64,000 bases of DNA from Allodiplogaster sudhausi (lineage: Eukaryota > Nematoda > Chromadorea > Rhabditida > Diplogasteridae): contig CALZFC010000006.1 in assembly GCA_945643635.1 (NCBI GenBank), positions 4,711,001 through 4,775,000 on the forward strand. Reading direction: 5' to 3'. Position 1 is the first letter of the stretch. Each line of letters begins with the position of its first letter. The notes beneath the pieces are model-generated. The model saw only the letters and a list, made by a program, of their open reading frames with translations, was not told where the DNA came from and ran no database searches. Shown piece after piece: positions 12,631-24,793 of the stretch. The position numbers and the translations under genes were made by a program.

Positions 12631-14179
12631 ACAACTTCATTTTTTAGCTGTCGTCGTATTTTGCCGTGATTTCTCATGCAATTTCTGTCTGTCTTTTCTG
12701 ATGCCCCTCAAGCTCCATTAACTGTATAAAAAACTTCCTCAGTGATTTTCTCATCCCTGCCCATTTCTTCGAACTGAATGCACTTATAAATTTTTTTAGC
12801 AGAAAAAAAAGCAAAATGAAAGCATGTGAAACTCAAGTATAGAAGTCAGTTGCGAAAAACCGCCTGTACAAATTTTGAGAATAAAAATAATTTTTATTCC
12901 AGTGCATTTCCCGATGTCACTTGCTCGCTAGTAGATCAATGATAAGATCTACCTCTAGTAGATGGTAAACATTTATTCTGGCTCTTCGCAATTTTAAGAT
13001 GTAAATAGGAAGCGAATTGTCAAATATAAGCTATTGTTAAAAGAATCTAAAATAATCTGAAATAACATAAAAACATGCTAAAACAAGAAGAAATGTATTA
13101 TTAATTTTGTTTTTTTATTAAAAGTGTCATATCATCATGTAATCACGTTGCAGCAAAAAACTAATTATAAAATACGAGACGCCCGTGAGAAAACTGCCGG
13201 AACGGTGAGAAAAAGTAACAAAATATGATCAACAATTTCGCTGTAAATTGCTGCATAATTAATGTTTGAGCAATTTTTTGAAGCATTTTGTGCTGATTTT
13301 AAAGCAGCTCTAAAATCTGCTATTAAATTCGGCAAAATCGGCAAAAGCAATTTGGTAGTGACGAGAAGAGCAAGATAAATTTACTCGAAAGATCGTCACC
13401 GCTGGGACCTCTTGTCAATTCCCGAAAATATGAATCATGTTGTTGTTCGTTTAAATTAATGTTTTTACTCCAATACGCGTTATTTATATGTCTAATTTTT
13501 AAGGGCAAAATTGACAATTAGCACATATAACCAACACTTCATAAATGTACATATCCATGTCATGCTATTAGAACCCTTCAGCGATTTTTTTCAAAATATA
13601 TATTTTTTAAACATTTTACTATTAGAAATAATATTGTAAAATAATGTTATTAGGAATATTAACATTACTGTTAGACTATTATTATTATAAAGATTAGGCT
13701 TGGGGGCGGGGTCGCCTTGCGTTGCATCGGCTTGGTTTTCTTCTCCTTTGCCAGAATGGTGACCGTTCTTTCTGGTGCGGCTACGGTATAGAGAGAGGGA
13801 GTGAGAGAGTTATAGGGCGAGACAGAGAGAGTTAAAGAGATGGGGTAAGGGAGGAGAGAGATGGGGAGAGGGACGTTATGAGGAGAAAAAGAACTGATCT
13901 CCTCCAACACGATCTCCTGCATTGCTGAAGGAAGTGAGATGTGCATATCCTCTTCGCTTCTCTGTGTGCGCTATCTATTGTGAGAAATATAATTTAGAAT
14001 AAAAAAAAAAAAATTAATACCTACTGATTATTTATGTCAACTACATATATAACATAATATTTTATACGTCACATCGAAAAAGCAGAAACATAGATTATCT
14101 GCCATAGCATTTGTGTCACTTTAATGACCGCATATAGATACATACATTTGTATTCCTACTCTGTATAAATACACAGTAA
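12631..14179. other. AT-rich DNA with one AACTAATTCTAAAA repeat copy
   Basis: Repeat copy at 13160-13340. The minus-strand frame at 13671-13946 has a GC-rich patch but only array-like and unrecognised sequence. No supported gene. Confidence 0.35.
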
Positions 14180-14296
14180 AGAAAATCTTAATAGAAACAA
14201 TGAACCGTAAAACTGACGGCTTTCCATTAGCCAGTCGTAAGAAAAAAAATATAATGCCTACAAGGATTAGTAGATTGAAAATTATGTACTTTCGAC

Positions 14297-14359
<63 letters not shown>

Positions 14360-14760
14360 TATATTTATTTGCATTTTTACAAATCATCATATAATAAATT
14401 GTATTCATTACTTGAAACGACATACAGTTGTTTTAAATCTCAATAGGACATTTATTTAATCTTTTTAATTTTTTTAACCAAATACATGCTCTTTTGTCAT
14501 GAACAGATTGTTCACACCCCGTCCGTATTCCTTGATATTACGATGTTATCGAACATTTACAAACAAGCCAATCAATGCCCGCAATGCTAATTGTCAAAAA
14601 TAAACAGGAATCATTTCGCCGTGGTCATTTTTCCATTAAAATTATCCTTTTTTGGATGATTGCCACTTTTCTTTAGCCACGCAGGCAACACCGTGAAACT
14701 CGTTCTTCCTTCGAAGTGAATAATGTGAGAGTATGTATTTGTTTTAAAAAATAAAATAAA
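14180..14760. repeat. Dispersed repeat with central (TA)n, copy 1
   Basis: Starts with AGAAACAATGAACCGTAAAA, has (TA)n at 14299-14354, and ends with CTTGATATTACGATGTTA and CAATGCCCGCAATGCTAATT. The second good copy is at 29320-29830. Confidence 0.55.
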
Positions 14761-16343
14761 AATTAAATATATCTTCTAAAGAGATTTAAAACAACTGTAT
14801 TTTGTTTAAATAACTGTATTTTCATTTAATAATTTTCTTTGTTATTATATTGCAATATTTACATACTCTTCAAAACAAAGAAAAAAAGCTAACTGATTCA
14901 AACATGTGGTCTTGAATCGATTGAGATCCTTTAAAATGCTCGATCAGGATAAATTTCGCTACTGAGGCCTTGGGGTTTGCTTACTCTAAAAAGTAAAAGA
15001 CATTATCTCTCTTTCTTTACTCTCTCTTTCTAGCATCTGTCTCTCTCTCTCGTTGTCTCTTTACTCTATATGTCTCGTCACTCCTTCTCATTGTATCAGC
15101 CGTTACGCAGTCACATCAATTTCAGGTCCAGGGTATGTCCAAAAACTAACCTCTTTTTTCGCCTTTAAAATACTCCATGTATTCATTTGCCCGAGAGGGG
15201 AACGAGATGGAATGGCGTTCAAGTGGTGCATGTGTTGCAAGAATAACTGAGAAAGTTATATAGAAAATGGGAGAGGAGAGAGAGGGCACAGATAAAGACA
15301 GAGAGAAACAGAAACCGAGAGAGAGAAAGAGAGAGAGAGAAAGAGAGAGAGAAAAAGAGAAAGAGGGAGAGAGATAAAGAGTTGATCATAGAGATAGAAT
15401 GAGATGAACCTTACAGGTACCGTAGAGAAATTATTGATACTCTTATTCTCGCTCACTTGCTTTCTTTACTCTCGCTCTCTCTTTTCTCTGTGTGTGGATT
15501 TGCGTACACTGAGATCCATCAGAAATAAACTTGGCTAATTAGACTGATTTCATCTCCATATTCCATATGTCACATCACTCTCGCTTTTTCTGATTGTGTC
15601 ACTCTCTTACACAACAACGACATTATGAACTCCAGAGCTCAAACAAGAAATGCATATTTTTCTTCTCCTTTAAATACTCCACTTATTCATTTTATCCGTA
15701 CTTTTTATGTTACATCTTCATTCTGACATTATAACAATAATTTCCACATTCCACTTTGATTATCAATTCTAATAACATCAAAAATAATTTTAATCCACAC
15801 AAAATCTATGAGACAAACTATCAGCTTAAATGATGGTCAAATTCAAATAAAAAAGAAGGCATTATAGAGTTTATTAAAATAGTATTAATTATTCAACATC
15901 TTTCTTTTCTTAAATTTAAATGCAATTTTGTAGGCATTCAGGTGGTTTTCGATTGCGCAAGATTTTTAAATCTCCTGTTTATGAACACCGCGCTCGATTA
16001 TTCTATCTCTGAGTTCGTACAATTATATCTAATTACTCTCGCTCTTTCTTATTATGCCACACTTTAGACACCCACTATCCATCACTAAGTACATATGTCC
16101 ACAAACAAACAATATTTGTTCACCACGTATTCATTTTTTACGTGTACATTGTAGCATTATAAGCCCAATTTCTTCATCCCACTCTGATAATCAATTCTAA
16201 TAACAACAAGAATAATTCCATAAAAATCAATGAGATCACAACGATCGAATAGCAATTAAAGGCTAAAAGCATGAGCAAATGCAAGTAAAAAATGGCATCG
16301 ATAATCGGTTTTTCATCAGATCTGATGAATGAACGAGCAGACA

Positions 16344-16382
<39 letters not shown>

Positions 16383-16800
16383 GGTGGGAGAGTTACCGTT
16401 TGTTAATGACGCTACACTTAAAATCACCTGTAAATTCGAAATGCGTAGAATAAAATGTGTACAATTGGAAGAAAAAATTAAGAGGTGTATAAAAATAAGT
16501 AGTATTTAAGAATAAATTTGAAAATTAACTTAACTTAAAGAAGAAAAACGGTAATCTATTTGAATTTTATTAACCAATCTCTAAAAAAAAATAAACTAGC
16601 ATGATCTCGCCTTTGGGTGGGGGGGGGGGGGGAACGGCGCGAAACACAGAGTGTCTTTTTGGCTCCTTTAACAGATGCAACCAAAGATATCGAAGCGGAA
16701 ACCTTCTTTTTGCTGCCTCGCACTTCCTTTTTCTGCTTCTGATTTTGCCAGAATCATCACGGCTAACAACGAGTCAGAGAAGAGGATCGTTGTCGGGCGA
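14761..16800. repeat. Dispersed repeat fragments and arrays
   Basis: Core blocks at 14895 and 15490, CT array 15000-15060, GA array 15270-15375, near-pure GA at 16349-16379, a 14-G run at 16619, and a GC-rich block 16680-16800. No gene is seen. Confidence 0.45.
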
Positions 16801-18224
16801 CAGTGATTAACAAACGCTTCCAACTTCATTATCGTGTTACCAGCTCTCTCTATCTTTTTCCTTTTCCCTCTCACTTTCTCTTTCTCTCTCTCTTTATGTT
16901 TTTCATTTTCCACTTTTCTCTCTCATTTCTCTTTCTCTTTCTCAATCTCTCTCCCTCTCTTTCTTCTTCTCTCTCTCCCTTCCCTCCTTCTTCCTTTCTC
17001 TTTCTTTCAGTCTCTCTCTCTGTGTCTCTGTCTCTATGTCTCTCTCTCTCTGTCCCCATTCACAACAATCTGCAAATGTGATTATTTGAATTAGTATTAT
17101 TGTGGAGATTGGCTAATAGAACATCGGTTTCCAAAGCAAGATAAAAAGTTTGCATGCGTTTTTTTTCCGTTTGTCGTCTAATAACAATAATAATTTTTTA
17201 TTGCAATAATTACACACTCTATAATATGGAAAAAAAACTAACTGATTCTAACATGTGGATTTGACTCGATTGAGATCCTTTTAAGCGCTCGATCAGAATA
17301 AACTGCGCTCACTATCCTCCCCGCGGTGACTCTAAAAATAACAATAGACTCTATATCTCTCGCTATCTCCTTGATTTTCATCACTCTCACTCGTTCTCGT
17401 TTGCTGACTCTACACTTTCACCATCAGCTCCATAATTGCTCAAAAACAAACTTATTCATCTTTATAATTTGAACTTGTTATGTTATGTCTTCTTTATGGT
17501 ACTAATATCCGATATTCTACATCCCAGTCTATGTACATATCAATCAGATAACAACGATTGAAAAATTGATTCGGGCTAAAATGATGAGAAAAATCAGGAT
17601 AAATCAATGCGTGATAAAAGAAAAAGAAACAATGAGGCACCCTTCTCTCATCTCTCTCCCTCTCTGTCATCTCTCGCTCTCTCTCACATCTGTCTCCCAT
17701 CTCTCTCGCATAAGATTCTATTGAAATTCACCTTTTTTTGGAAACTGAAAAAGTTGATAAAGGAAAAATTCGGAATACTACACGAAAACATGCTAACCCA
17801 AACAGACGTGTTTCATAAAGTTTTCTCATTAGCAGAACATGAGAAATTTTACTCTTTTTATTACGTTCTATATATCAAGTTGATACGAGAAAATATTCTA
17901 CTTATGAAATTATAGTTTTATCATTTATTTTATTCTATATCAATTTTTAAGAAAATAATGTTTTTGTATCGCTCCAGAACATATTTTAAAAATATTATTT
18001 AAAAATAAATTTTGAACATTGTTTTAAAACCTTGCTGATGGTCCGTTGTCCACTTGACCAGCTTCGCAGACTTCTGCACTCGGCGCCCTGGTCAAGTTGA
18101 CTACGGCACGACCAGTCTCCTTTCTGAATGCTACTAATTCTTTCACATCATGCAGTGATTATCTTCGAAGTAAATAGACAAGAAAGTTGTAGAAAGTTCT
18201 TCCAGCCGACAAAAAAAAAGGTGT
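16801..18224. repeat. CT array, core block and AT-rich DNA
   Basis: CT array 16850-17060, core block 17070-17300, a short CT array 17640-17710. A 10-bp inverted pair (ACTTGACCAG, 18053 and 18092) lies in a GC-rich patch. The 102-codon frame at 17607 is array-led and not supported. Confidence 0.4.
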
Positions 18225-18985
18225 AGGATAGAGAGAGAGAAAGAGTGAATGAGATGGAGAGGGAAACTTCTTTTTCCAGCCGTCTCGGTCTCCAAAACGA
18301 GACAAAAAGAGTGTTCGTTTATACATTTCTTTGTTTACTTTTTATATTGAATTTGATATTTACTCTTAAATACCTAAAAAAAAACTTACTCATTCAGACA
18401 TGTGGATTTGTGTACATTGAGATCCTTTTAAGCGCTCCATCAGCATAAACATGGATGAAGATCCGGATCTCCCTCCAAAAAAATAATAGAACTACTTTAT
18501 AATCCATGATTCACATCGCTCTTACTCTTTCTCATTATGTCAGAATCTCTACACCCTCGACACTTTAAGCTTTAGGGTATGTCCAGAAAAATGTCGCCTT
18601 TTAAATACTATATGTGTATTTTTGGCCAAACATTTTACGGTGTACATTGCGAGACCACAGTCCCGATTTATCGATCCCTACTTTGATAATACAGTCAATT
18701 CTAACAACAACTTTTTTTCTAAATTTAATTCCACAGAAATATCAATGAGATAACATAACGAACTGAAAACAAGTATTAATAGGACGACCAAATTCCGCTT
18801 ATTTTTAAAAGAATTCGGCAAACGCAACTGATTTAAGAAGCAATAATGAGATATCTCGTGAGGGGAAAGAAGAAGGGGGAAACGAGATGGAATGGCATGA
18901 GATTCACGTTTTCATTTGAGGCTAACCTACATAGAAGAAAGAGAGAGAAAGAAAGAGACAGAGAGAGAGAGAGAGAGAATAACGC
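18225..18985. mobile_element. Second copy of the 1.4-2.1 kb composite repeat
   Basis: Short GA array at 18228-18270, core and middle block 18275-18930 closely matching 1440-2080, GA array 18938-18980. The left CT array of the other copy is lacking. Confidence 0.6.
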
Positions 18986-21289
18986 TCAATTAATATTGCT
19001 CTCTCCCTCCACCTCTAGTAGATTGTCCACATTCATTTCGGCTCTCTGATATTATGATGTTTAGTGGTCTGCGAATTGTCAAATATTAGTAAGAAACCAT
19101 AGCCGGTGGCCATTCTTTTATTGCAATTCAGCTTTTCTTTGAAAGCTATTGGTACACGAATATAGAATTATCTGTAAATAACATAAAACGTGCTAATTGT
19201 AAAACCAGAAGAAGTGTATCGTTAATTTTTCTCACTCAGAAACCCGAGAAATGAAGGAATGCACACAAGAAAAAAAACCATTGCGACTTATAGTCCCGGC
19301 AATGGTTTTATCTGTTGTGGTAGGCCGTGAGAGTATAAACACTCAAAATGAGAGACTTATAACCACTGCGTCATATTCATTGGTCAAAAACCATTAATCT
19401 CAGCTCGGTGCGAATAACTACCGACGCAATGGTTTTTCTAACAATAAGCAAGCGCTATGCCTCTTCTCACTCTCCCCAGTCACTTCGAATAGGCATTCTA
19501 TTTGCGTCCCGTTCTCTCCACTGTCATCCCTGTAAAGGGATTATACAAACAAATTCACAACCACTTCACTAGTGGTGTGTACTTGAGGTCCACACTGTGC
19601 CGTCCTCTCACGTTGTCCCTTTTCTTCTTCCCTTCTTGCCCTCATTCAACAAGCCATTTAGCGTGTCTTCTCCTTTTCTATTTCGCCGTGCTCATTCCTC
19701 TACTGAAATTCTTCTTATGCTCTAGCAATTGATAAAAGAATCTAAAATAATCTGAAAAATCATATCAAATATGCTAAAACAAGCCGAGATATGAAGGAAT
19801 GGTATTCGATAAATTTATTTAGACAACTAATAAAAAAGAACACGTACTCTACTGTTATTGTTTAGACAAACTTATTTTTACTTTTTTGTATCATCTGCGA
19901 AAAATTTCCACTATCAATTCCTGGCGAGAAACTAATTCTAATATACGACACTCTCGTAAGAAAACTGCCGGGACTAAAAAAAGTGAGACAAACTTGATCA
20001 ACAATTTGTTCTAGATAATTAATCTTTGAATAATTATTTGAAAACAGCTTTTTGGCAGATTTTAATTTTGGCAATTTCGAAAATCTAAGCAATTTGTTAG
20101 ATTGCCTAGAGCAAAATTTGTACAATTGGAAGAAAAAAATTAATGATGAAGAAAAATTCGAAAGCGAAACGAAGAGCCGCGATGAGTACATAATAATTTG
20201 TTATATAATTCCAGAGCATATCAGAGTAATATTTAAGAATATTTTAAAGCTATCGATTAATAAAGACATAAAAAAACACAAAAAAAACTTAAAAGAGCAC
20301 GAAAAACCGTAATCCGAGTGAGTTAATGGGCTCCCTTGACAGAGACAATCAAAGCTATGGAAATCAAAAAAAGGTGAAGCCTTGCTCGTCTTCTTTTTGC
20401 TGCGTCGCTCCTCCTTATTCTGCTTCTGCTTCTGCGAGAATCATCACAGCTGAATCAGAAAGAGGCCCGTAGCCAGCCGACAGGAATTTCTTAAAGTTGA
20501 TTCTCTCTCTCTCTCTCTTTCTTTACTATCACCATCTCTTCCACTCTTTCTCTATCTTTTCTTTTTCTCTTCCTCTCTGTCTCTCTCTCTGTCCTTGTTC
20601 ACAATAAGCAGCAAATGTCATGATTGGCTTCTGCAGCCTCGGTCTCCAAAACAGTACAAAAAGTGTGCCAGGCGATTTTACCGTTTGTCAGCTAATAATA
20701 ATTTGTAAACTTTCTTTTACATTTTAGTAATTAAATATTCTTCAATATCGAAAAAACCAAACCGATTCAAACATGTGGATTTACATCGATTGAGATCCTT
20801 TTCAGCTGTCGATCAGAATAGACTATGATCAGCAGTGTTTTGTCCCCGTTAAAAAAATTATAGGCCTTATCTTTGTCGCTCTCTCCATATTTCACATGAC
20901 TCTCACTCTCTTTCTTTATTCTTCAACCAACATAACCAGAACACTTTCAGCTCCAAAGCATGTCCAAAAACATACTTTTTCGTCTTTCAAACTCTCAACG
21001 TATTCATTTTTCAGTACTTTTTATGTTGCGTATAATCTTATCTTTATCTCATTAAATACCGAAAAAAACACATCTGATTCAAAGATGTGGATTTGCATCG
21101 ATTGAGATAATTTTATCGCCCGATCAGAAAACACTTTGCTTTGAGGCTAATTGTAAGACTTTTTCACTCCCAATCCTCCGTATTTCTCGTCATTCTCACA
21201 CTGTCACTCTCTTTCTTTACTCTCTCTCTCTCTCTTTCACTCTCTCTCTCTCTCATCTCTCTCCCCTCTCAATCTCATCTACGCAGCTT
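18986..21289. repeat. Dispersed repeat fragments, including a good copy of the AT-rich/GC-rich block pair
   Basis: AT-rich block 20040-20330 and GC-rich block 20370-20490 match 31490-31910 closely and in the same order. Core blocks are at 20600-20830 and 21055-21140. CT arrays are at 20505-20590 and 21200-21265. No gene is seen. Confidence 0.5.
19258..19452. mobile_element. Possible hairpin MITE
   Basis: CACACAAGAAAAAAAACCATTG at the left is mirrored by CGCAATGGTTTTTC at 19425-19438, with further CCATTG/CAATGG copies inside. The left end resembles that of the element at 41690. Ends are not exact. Confidence 0.4.
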
Positions 21290-21720
21290 CAGAGATTCAG
21301 CGAGCCTCTCGATGGCAGCGTTTTCATGCTTCTGATCGAAGGCGGTGACATATGGGCAGGTCGGGCGAAGCAGCTGCATCGAATTGGAAAGCCTGCTGCA
21401 CAAGGAGTGCACCCAGTCGGCGTTCACCCGCTTCCTAGGACACGAACAGGGATGTCCAAACACGGTCCAGACCGTGCCAAATATTGGGCCTGGTACCTGA
21501 TTTTGGACATCCCTGGGCACGAATTTGTGGCAGGCGTCGAGAACGCGGCCCTCCTTGCCTGGCATCTGTCGGTAGTGGAGAGCGAGCCGTCGAGTTTGTT
21601 GCAAAATTGCGTGGACTTGCGGCAATGCTCAACGATAACGGCGGTCATTGCGAATTGTAGATCTCTAACTTTGGTATTTTATTGAAACTCGTATGTCCCA
21701 GCTCATTTCTTCGAAGTGAA
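21290..21720 (-). pseudogene. GC-rich repeated unit, copy 1, possibly decayed coding sequence
   Basis: A GC-rich island among AT-rich repeats. On the minus strand, frames shift between readable pieces (EHCRKSTQFCNKLDGSL; YRQMPGKEGRVLDACHKFV; VNADWVHSLCSRLSNS). Related units occur at 33880 and 34745. A short inverted element (GATGTCCAAAATC, mirrored about 60 bases on) sits between direct repeats TTCGTGCCC and TTCGTGTCC, splitting the readable frame. No family is recognised; it could be a non-coding repeat. Confidence 0.4.
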
Positions 21721-22691
21721 CAAAGTGAAAAAATTGTAGAAAGTTCGAGGAACCGGCAGAAAAACGAAAATAAAAGCAAATGAAATTCAATTGTAGAGAT
21801 CAGTTGGGAGTAATCCGCCTATACGAATTTGAGAAACAGAAAAAGAGGTTTTTTTGCCAAATCATTCTTCGATGTGTACATAAATGCACGAACGTATATG
21901 TATCTACTGTATATAATTTTGAATAAAGATCAATGATCTCTGTTATTATTTCTGGTGTTGATATCATTCTCTTTGATATTCCTCTCTCCTCGATATGTAG
22001 TTCAAGCACACACTACTTACACCCCCGTTTTCTCTTGTTTCTCTTCTTGCCTTCACTCAACAGGACATTTAGACTTTTTCTTCGACTTTTCTTCCACTGA
22101 CATTTTTGAACCGCTTCGCCATTTAAAACCGATTGGAATTACTGAGACGCCAGATGAGACCCTCACGATATTTCTGAAATCTCTTTTGTCACGACCAGAT
22201 TGTCCTCATTCCTTGATATTACGATCTTCGCCAACGTTTATAGGCAGTGTTCAGCAAACCACATTGTAGTATCTCCTTTCACTTCGTTTCATACTCTTTG
22301 AGACGTCGCTTACTCTTGTCGAATTCGTGACGTCAGCAGATACCATTTTTGAATTTTTTTTTTGCATGATTCGTTCCAACTTTTTTTTCTCTAGTCAGTT
22401 CACCATGGTGTTTTTTATAACAATAGTGATTCTGTTCTAATGAACAGTGCTTGGGTGTTTTCCTGGTGACAATACTCGGAGAAAAATGAACTAAATGAGA
22501 ACAAACATTCATACAAGCTACACTTTTTTCAATAAAAGGGTTATGGATTGTTTTTTTTTACTTTCAACGAGACACAGAATAGCAATTAAGCGAAGAAAAG
22601 GACGCAAGTGGAATGTGAGTCCCAAAAAGAGTGAAAAGGGGGGGAGTACAAGGACACACTCGAATTGACGGAATGTCCTCCCTCCGTACAA
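21721..22691. other. Region upstream of the PAN/TSP1 gene
   Basis: AT-rich, with few repeat matches (TCCTTGATATTACGATCTT at 22209). The 104-codon frame 21955-22269 has no domain and no splice support. The promoter of the PAN/TSP1 gene should lie near its 3' end. Confidence 0.3.
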
Positions 22692-23791
22692 TGGGAATGG
22701 CTACTTTAAAACTGCTGTTATTCGTCTATTTTCTGTCCGTTTCGCATGTAACTGTTTTTAATGCGATTATTTAGATTTTTTTTTATACGATTGAAGTTGA
22801 ACTAGCACGTTTCTAATAATATATTTTAAATATTAAACCCTCTCAACTTTGCAGTTTTTCTACTCATTTCCAATACAAGCACGGTCCACAACAGTCTTCG
22901 TCAAGCATAATCTTCGTCCAGAAGCGCTGCTTTGAGGAATGCATCAGTAACTCGGCAAGGAAAGCATTTCCATTTATTCTCTTCTTTTTCGTACGAACCT
23001 AGAAGTTTCTATTTTTTGATTCTATTTTTTTGCTGAACAATTTCAATTATTGTGATACGTTACGATAAAAGCAGCAAGAACAAAACTGACAAATTTAAAG
23101 AAAAAAAGCAACAAAAAAACAACAAAACTTTGATATTCAGCCGTATCCCTGCAACGCTATTGCTTTTCAAGCAAAAACTGGGAACTGTTCGGTTCTCTGG
23201 ACGGCAGACGAGGAGATTTCGGCCGACTATACGCTATTTGATCCAACAATTATGGAGTCGAGCGATGAAGTAATCAAGGAGTCGAAGATTTCGAAGTAAC
23301 CGAGCTGACGACTCCAATATCTTATACAGATTGTGATATCGAAAAGACTGCAAAACAAGTTTGTCTTTTTTTCTTTATACTTAAAAATATGATCGCTATA
23401 ATATTCGAAAATCTTTGATCTCTAGTAGAGTATATTTGATGCATCGATTTGGCTTGAGCCGACATGGTCCGAGTGGACGGCCTTCAGCGACTGCTCCACG
23501 ACGTGCGGGCTGTGCGGCACTCGGAATCGCACTCGATCTTATCAGTCGCATGGCGATTACAGGCTAGAATTCTTAGTATTATTAACATTTTTATTTGTTT
23601 TTTATAGCGGAAAATTTTCTTATTTTGATTGATTTGTCATTGTTCTTAAATATGATTTTAGATACGAAGTTGAATCCTGCGCATATTCGCTCTGTCCCTT
23701 TTTCGGCCGTGGCAAGACATGCTGCGAACCATACAAAAAGGATTATGTATTAGACAAGTTCAAATGCGTGATACTGGGAGACCCAAACTAG
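22692..23791 (+). CDS. Small secreted protein with PAN/apple-like and thrombospondin type-1 domains
   Basis: Predicted secreted or extracellular adhesion-type protein of about 178 residues; its partner is unknown. Exons: 22692-22735 (or to 22748), 22855-22954, 23141-23269, 23429-23562, 23662-23791. Exon 1 encodes a hydrophobic signal-like start (MGMATLKLLLFVYF). Exons 2-3 give a PAN-like cysteine pattern (KRCFEEC, then PCNAIAF and GNCSVLW). Exons 4-5 give a TSP1 repeat (WSEWTAFSDCSTTCGLCG, then RTRSY and SCAYSLCP) followed by a Cys-rich tail ending at TAG. Two introns need GC donors (gcaagg at 22955 and gctaga at 23563), because only these keep the frame. The exon 1/2 join is uncertain: the better donor (gtaact) does not fit the better acceptor. 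A polyadenylation signal follows at 23911. It is an isolated gene within repeats. Confidence 0.62.
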
Positions 23792-23910
23792 GAAACTATT
23801 GTTTAGTCTATTGACTGCTTGTTATATGGAGTGCCATTCAATTTATCAAACCAACAGTAAACTGTTTTTATTTCGCACATTTGAACTCTAATAAGATTCT
23901 ATAGAATGTT

Positions 23911-23916
23911 AATAAA
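23911..23916 (+). promoter_or_regulatory. Polyadenylation signal of the PAN/TSP1 gene
   Basis: AATAAA 120 bases past the stop codon at 23791. Confidence 0.45.
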
Positions 23917-24752
23917 CTGGTTGTCTAAAATTAAGTTTTAAACAATTCTGAGGAATAATATAGAGAAATCCTCTTTTTGTCTCTCTTTTCTTCTCGCTCA
24001 CTCCATTTTTTTCTCTCTATCTCGACATCTATCCCTTTCTTTCTTTCATTTTTTTCAGTAATTAAATTGTCTTCAATATCGAAAAAACCAAACTGATTCA
24101 AACATGTGGATTTACATCGATTGAGATCCTTTTCAGCTGTCGATCAGCATAGACTTCGATTAGAAGACCACAGGTATGTCGCTCTAAGAGATCGACTTTA
24201 TCTTTCTCGCCGTCCTCATATTTTACATGACTCTCGTTCTTTCTCATTTGTGCCAGATTCTACATAACAACAACACCTTCAGCTCCAAAGCATGTCCAAA
24301 AACAAACTTTTTTTAGTTTTTAAAATTCTCCACGTATTAATTTTTCCGTACTTTTTATGTTACGTATAATCAGCATCTGATTAAAGAACGATCAACAATG
24401 CTATATCGAGTGAGGAAAGTATTCAAAGGAAAAAGGGGAAAAGGGGATGGAACTCATGCGAGGCTAGCTGCCTTCACTGAAATTTAAAATAATTTTGTGC
24501 CCTCGAAAATCGCCTGTAAATTCAAATTGCCAAGAGAAAAATATATACAATTGGAAGAAAAACTTTGTAATATTTTGGAATTCATTGGTCCAGGAGATGC
24601 GACAATTCGAAGGCGAAACGAAGAGCCGCGATGTGATCATCATAATTTATTATATAATATAAGAGCTCGTCCGAGTAATATTTAAGAATATTTTTAAACA
24701 TAAGCAGGAATAAAGCAATAAAACGAGAACGAGGAGAAACATGGAGAGATCG

Positions 24753-24793
<41 letters not shown>

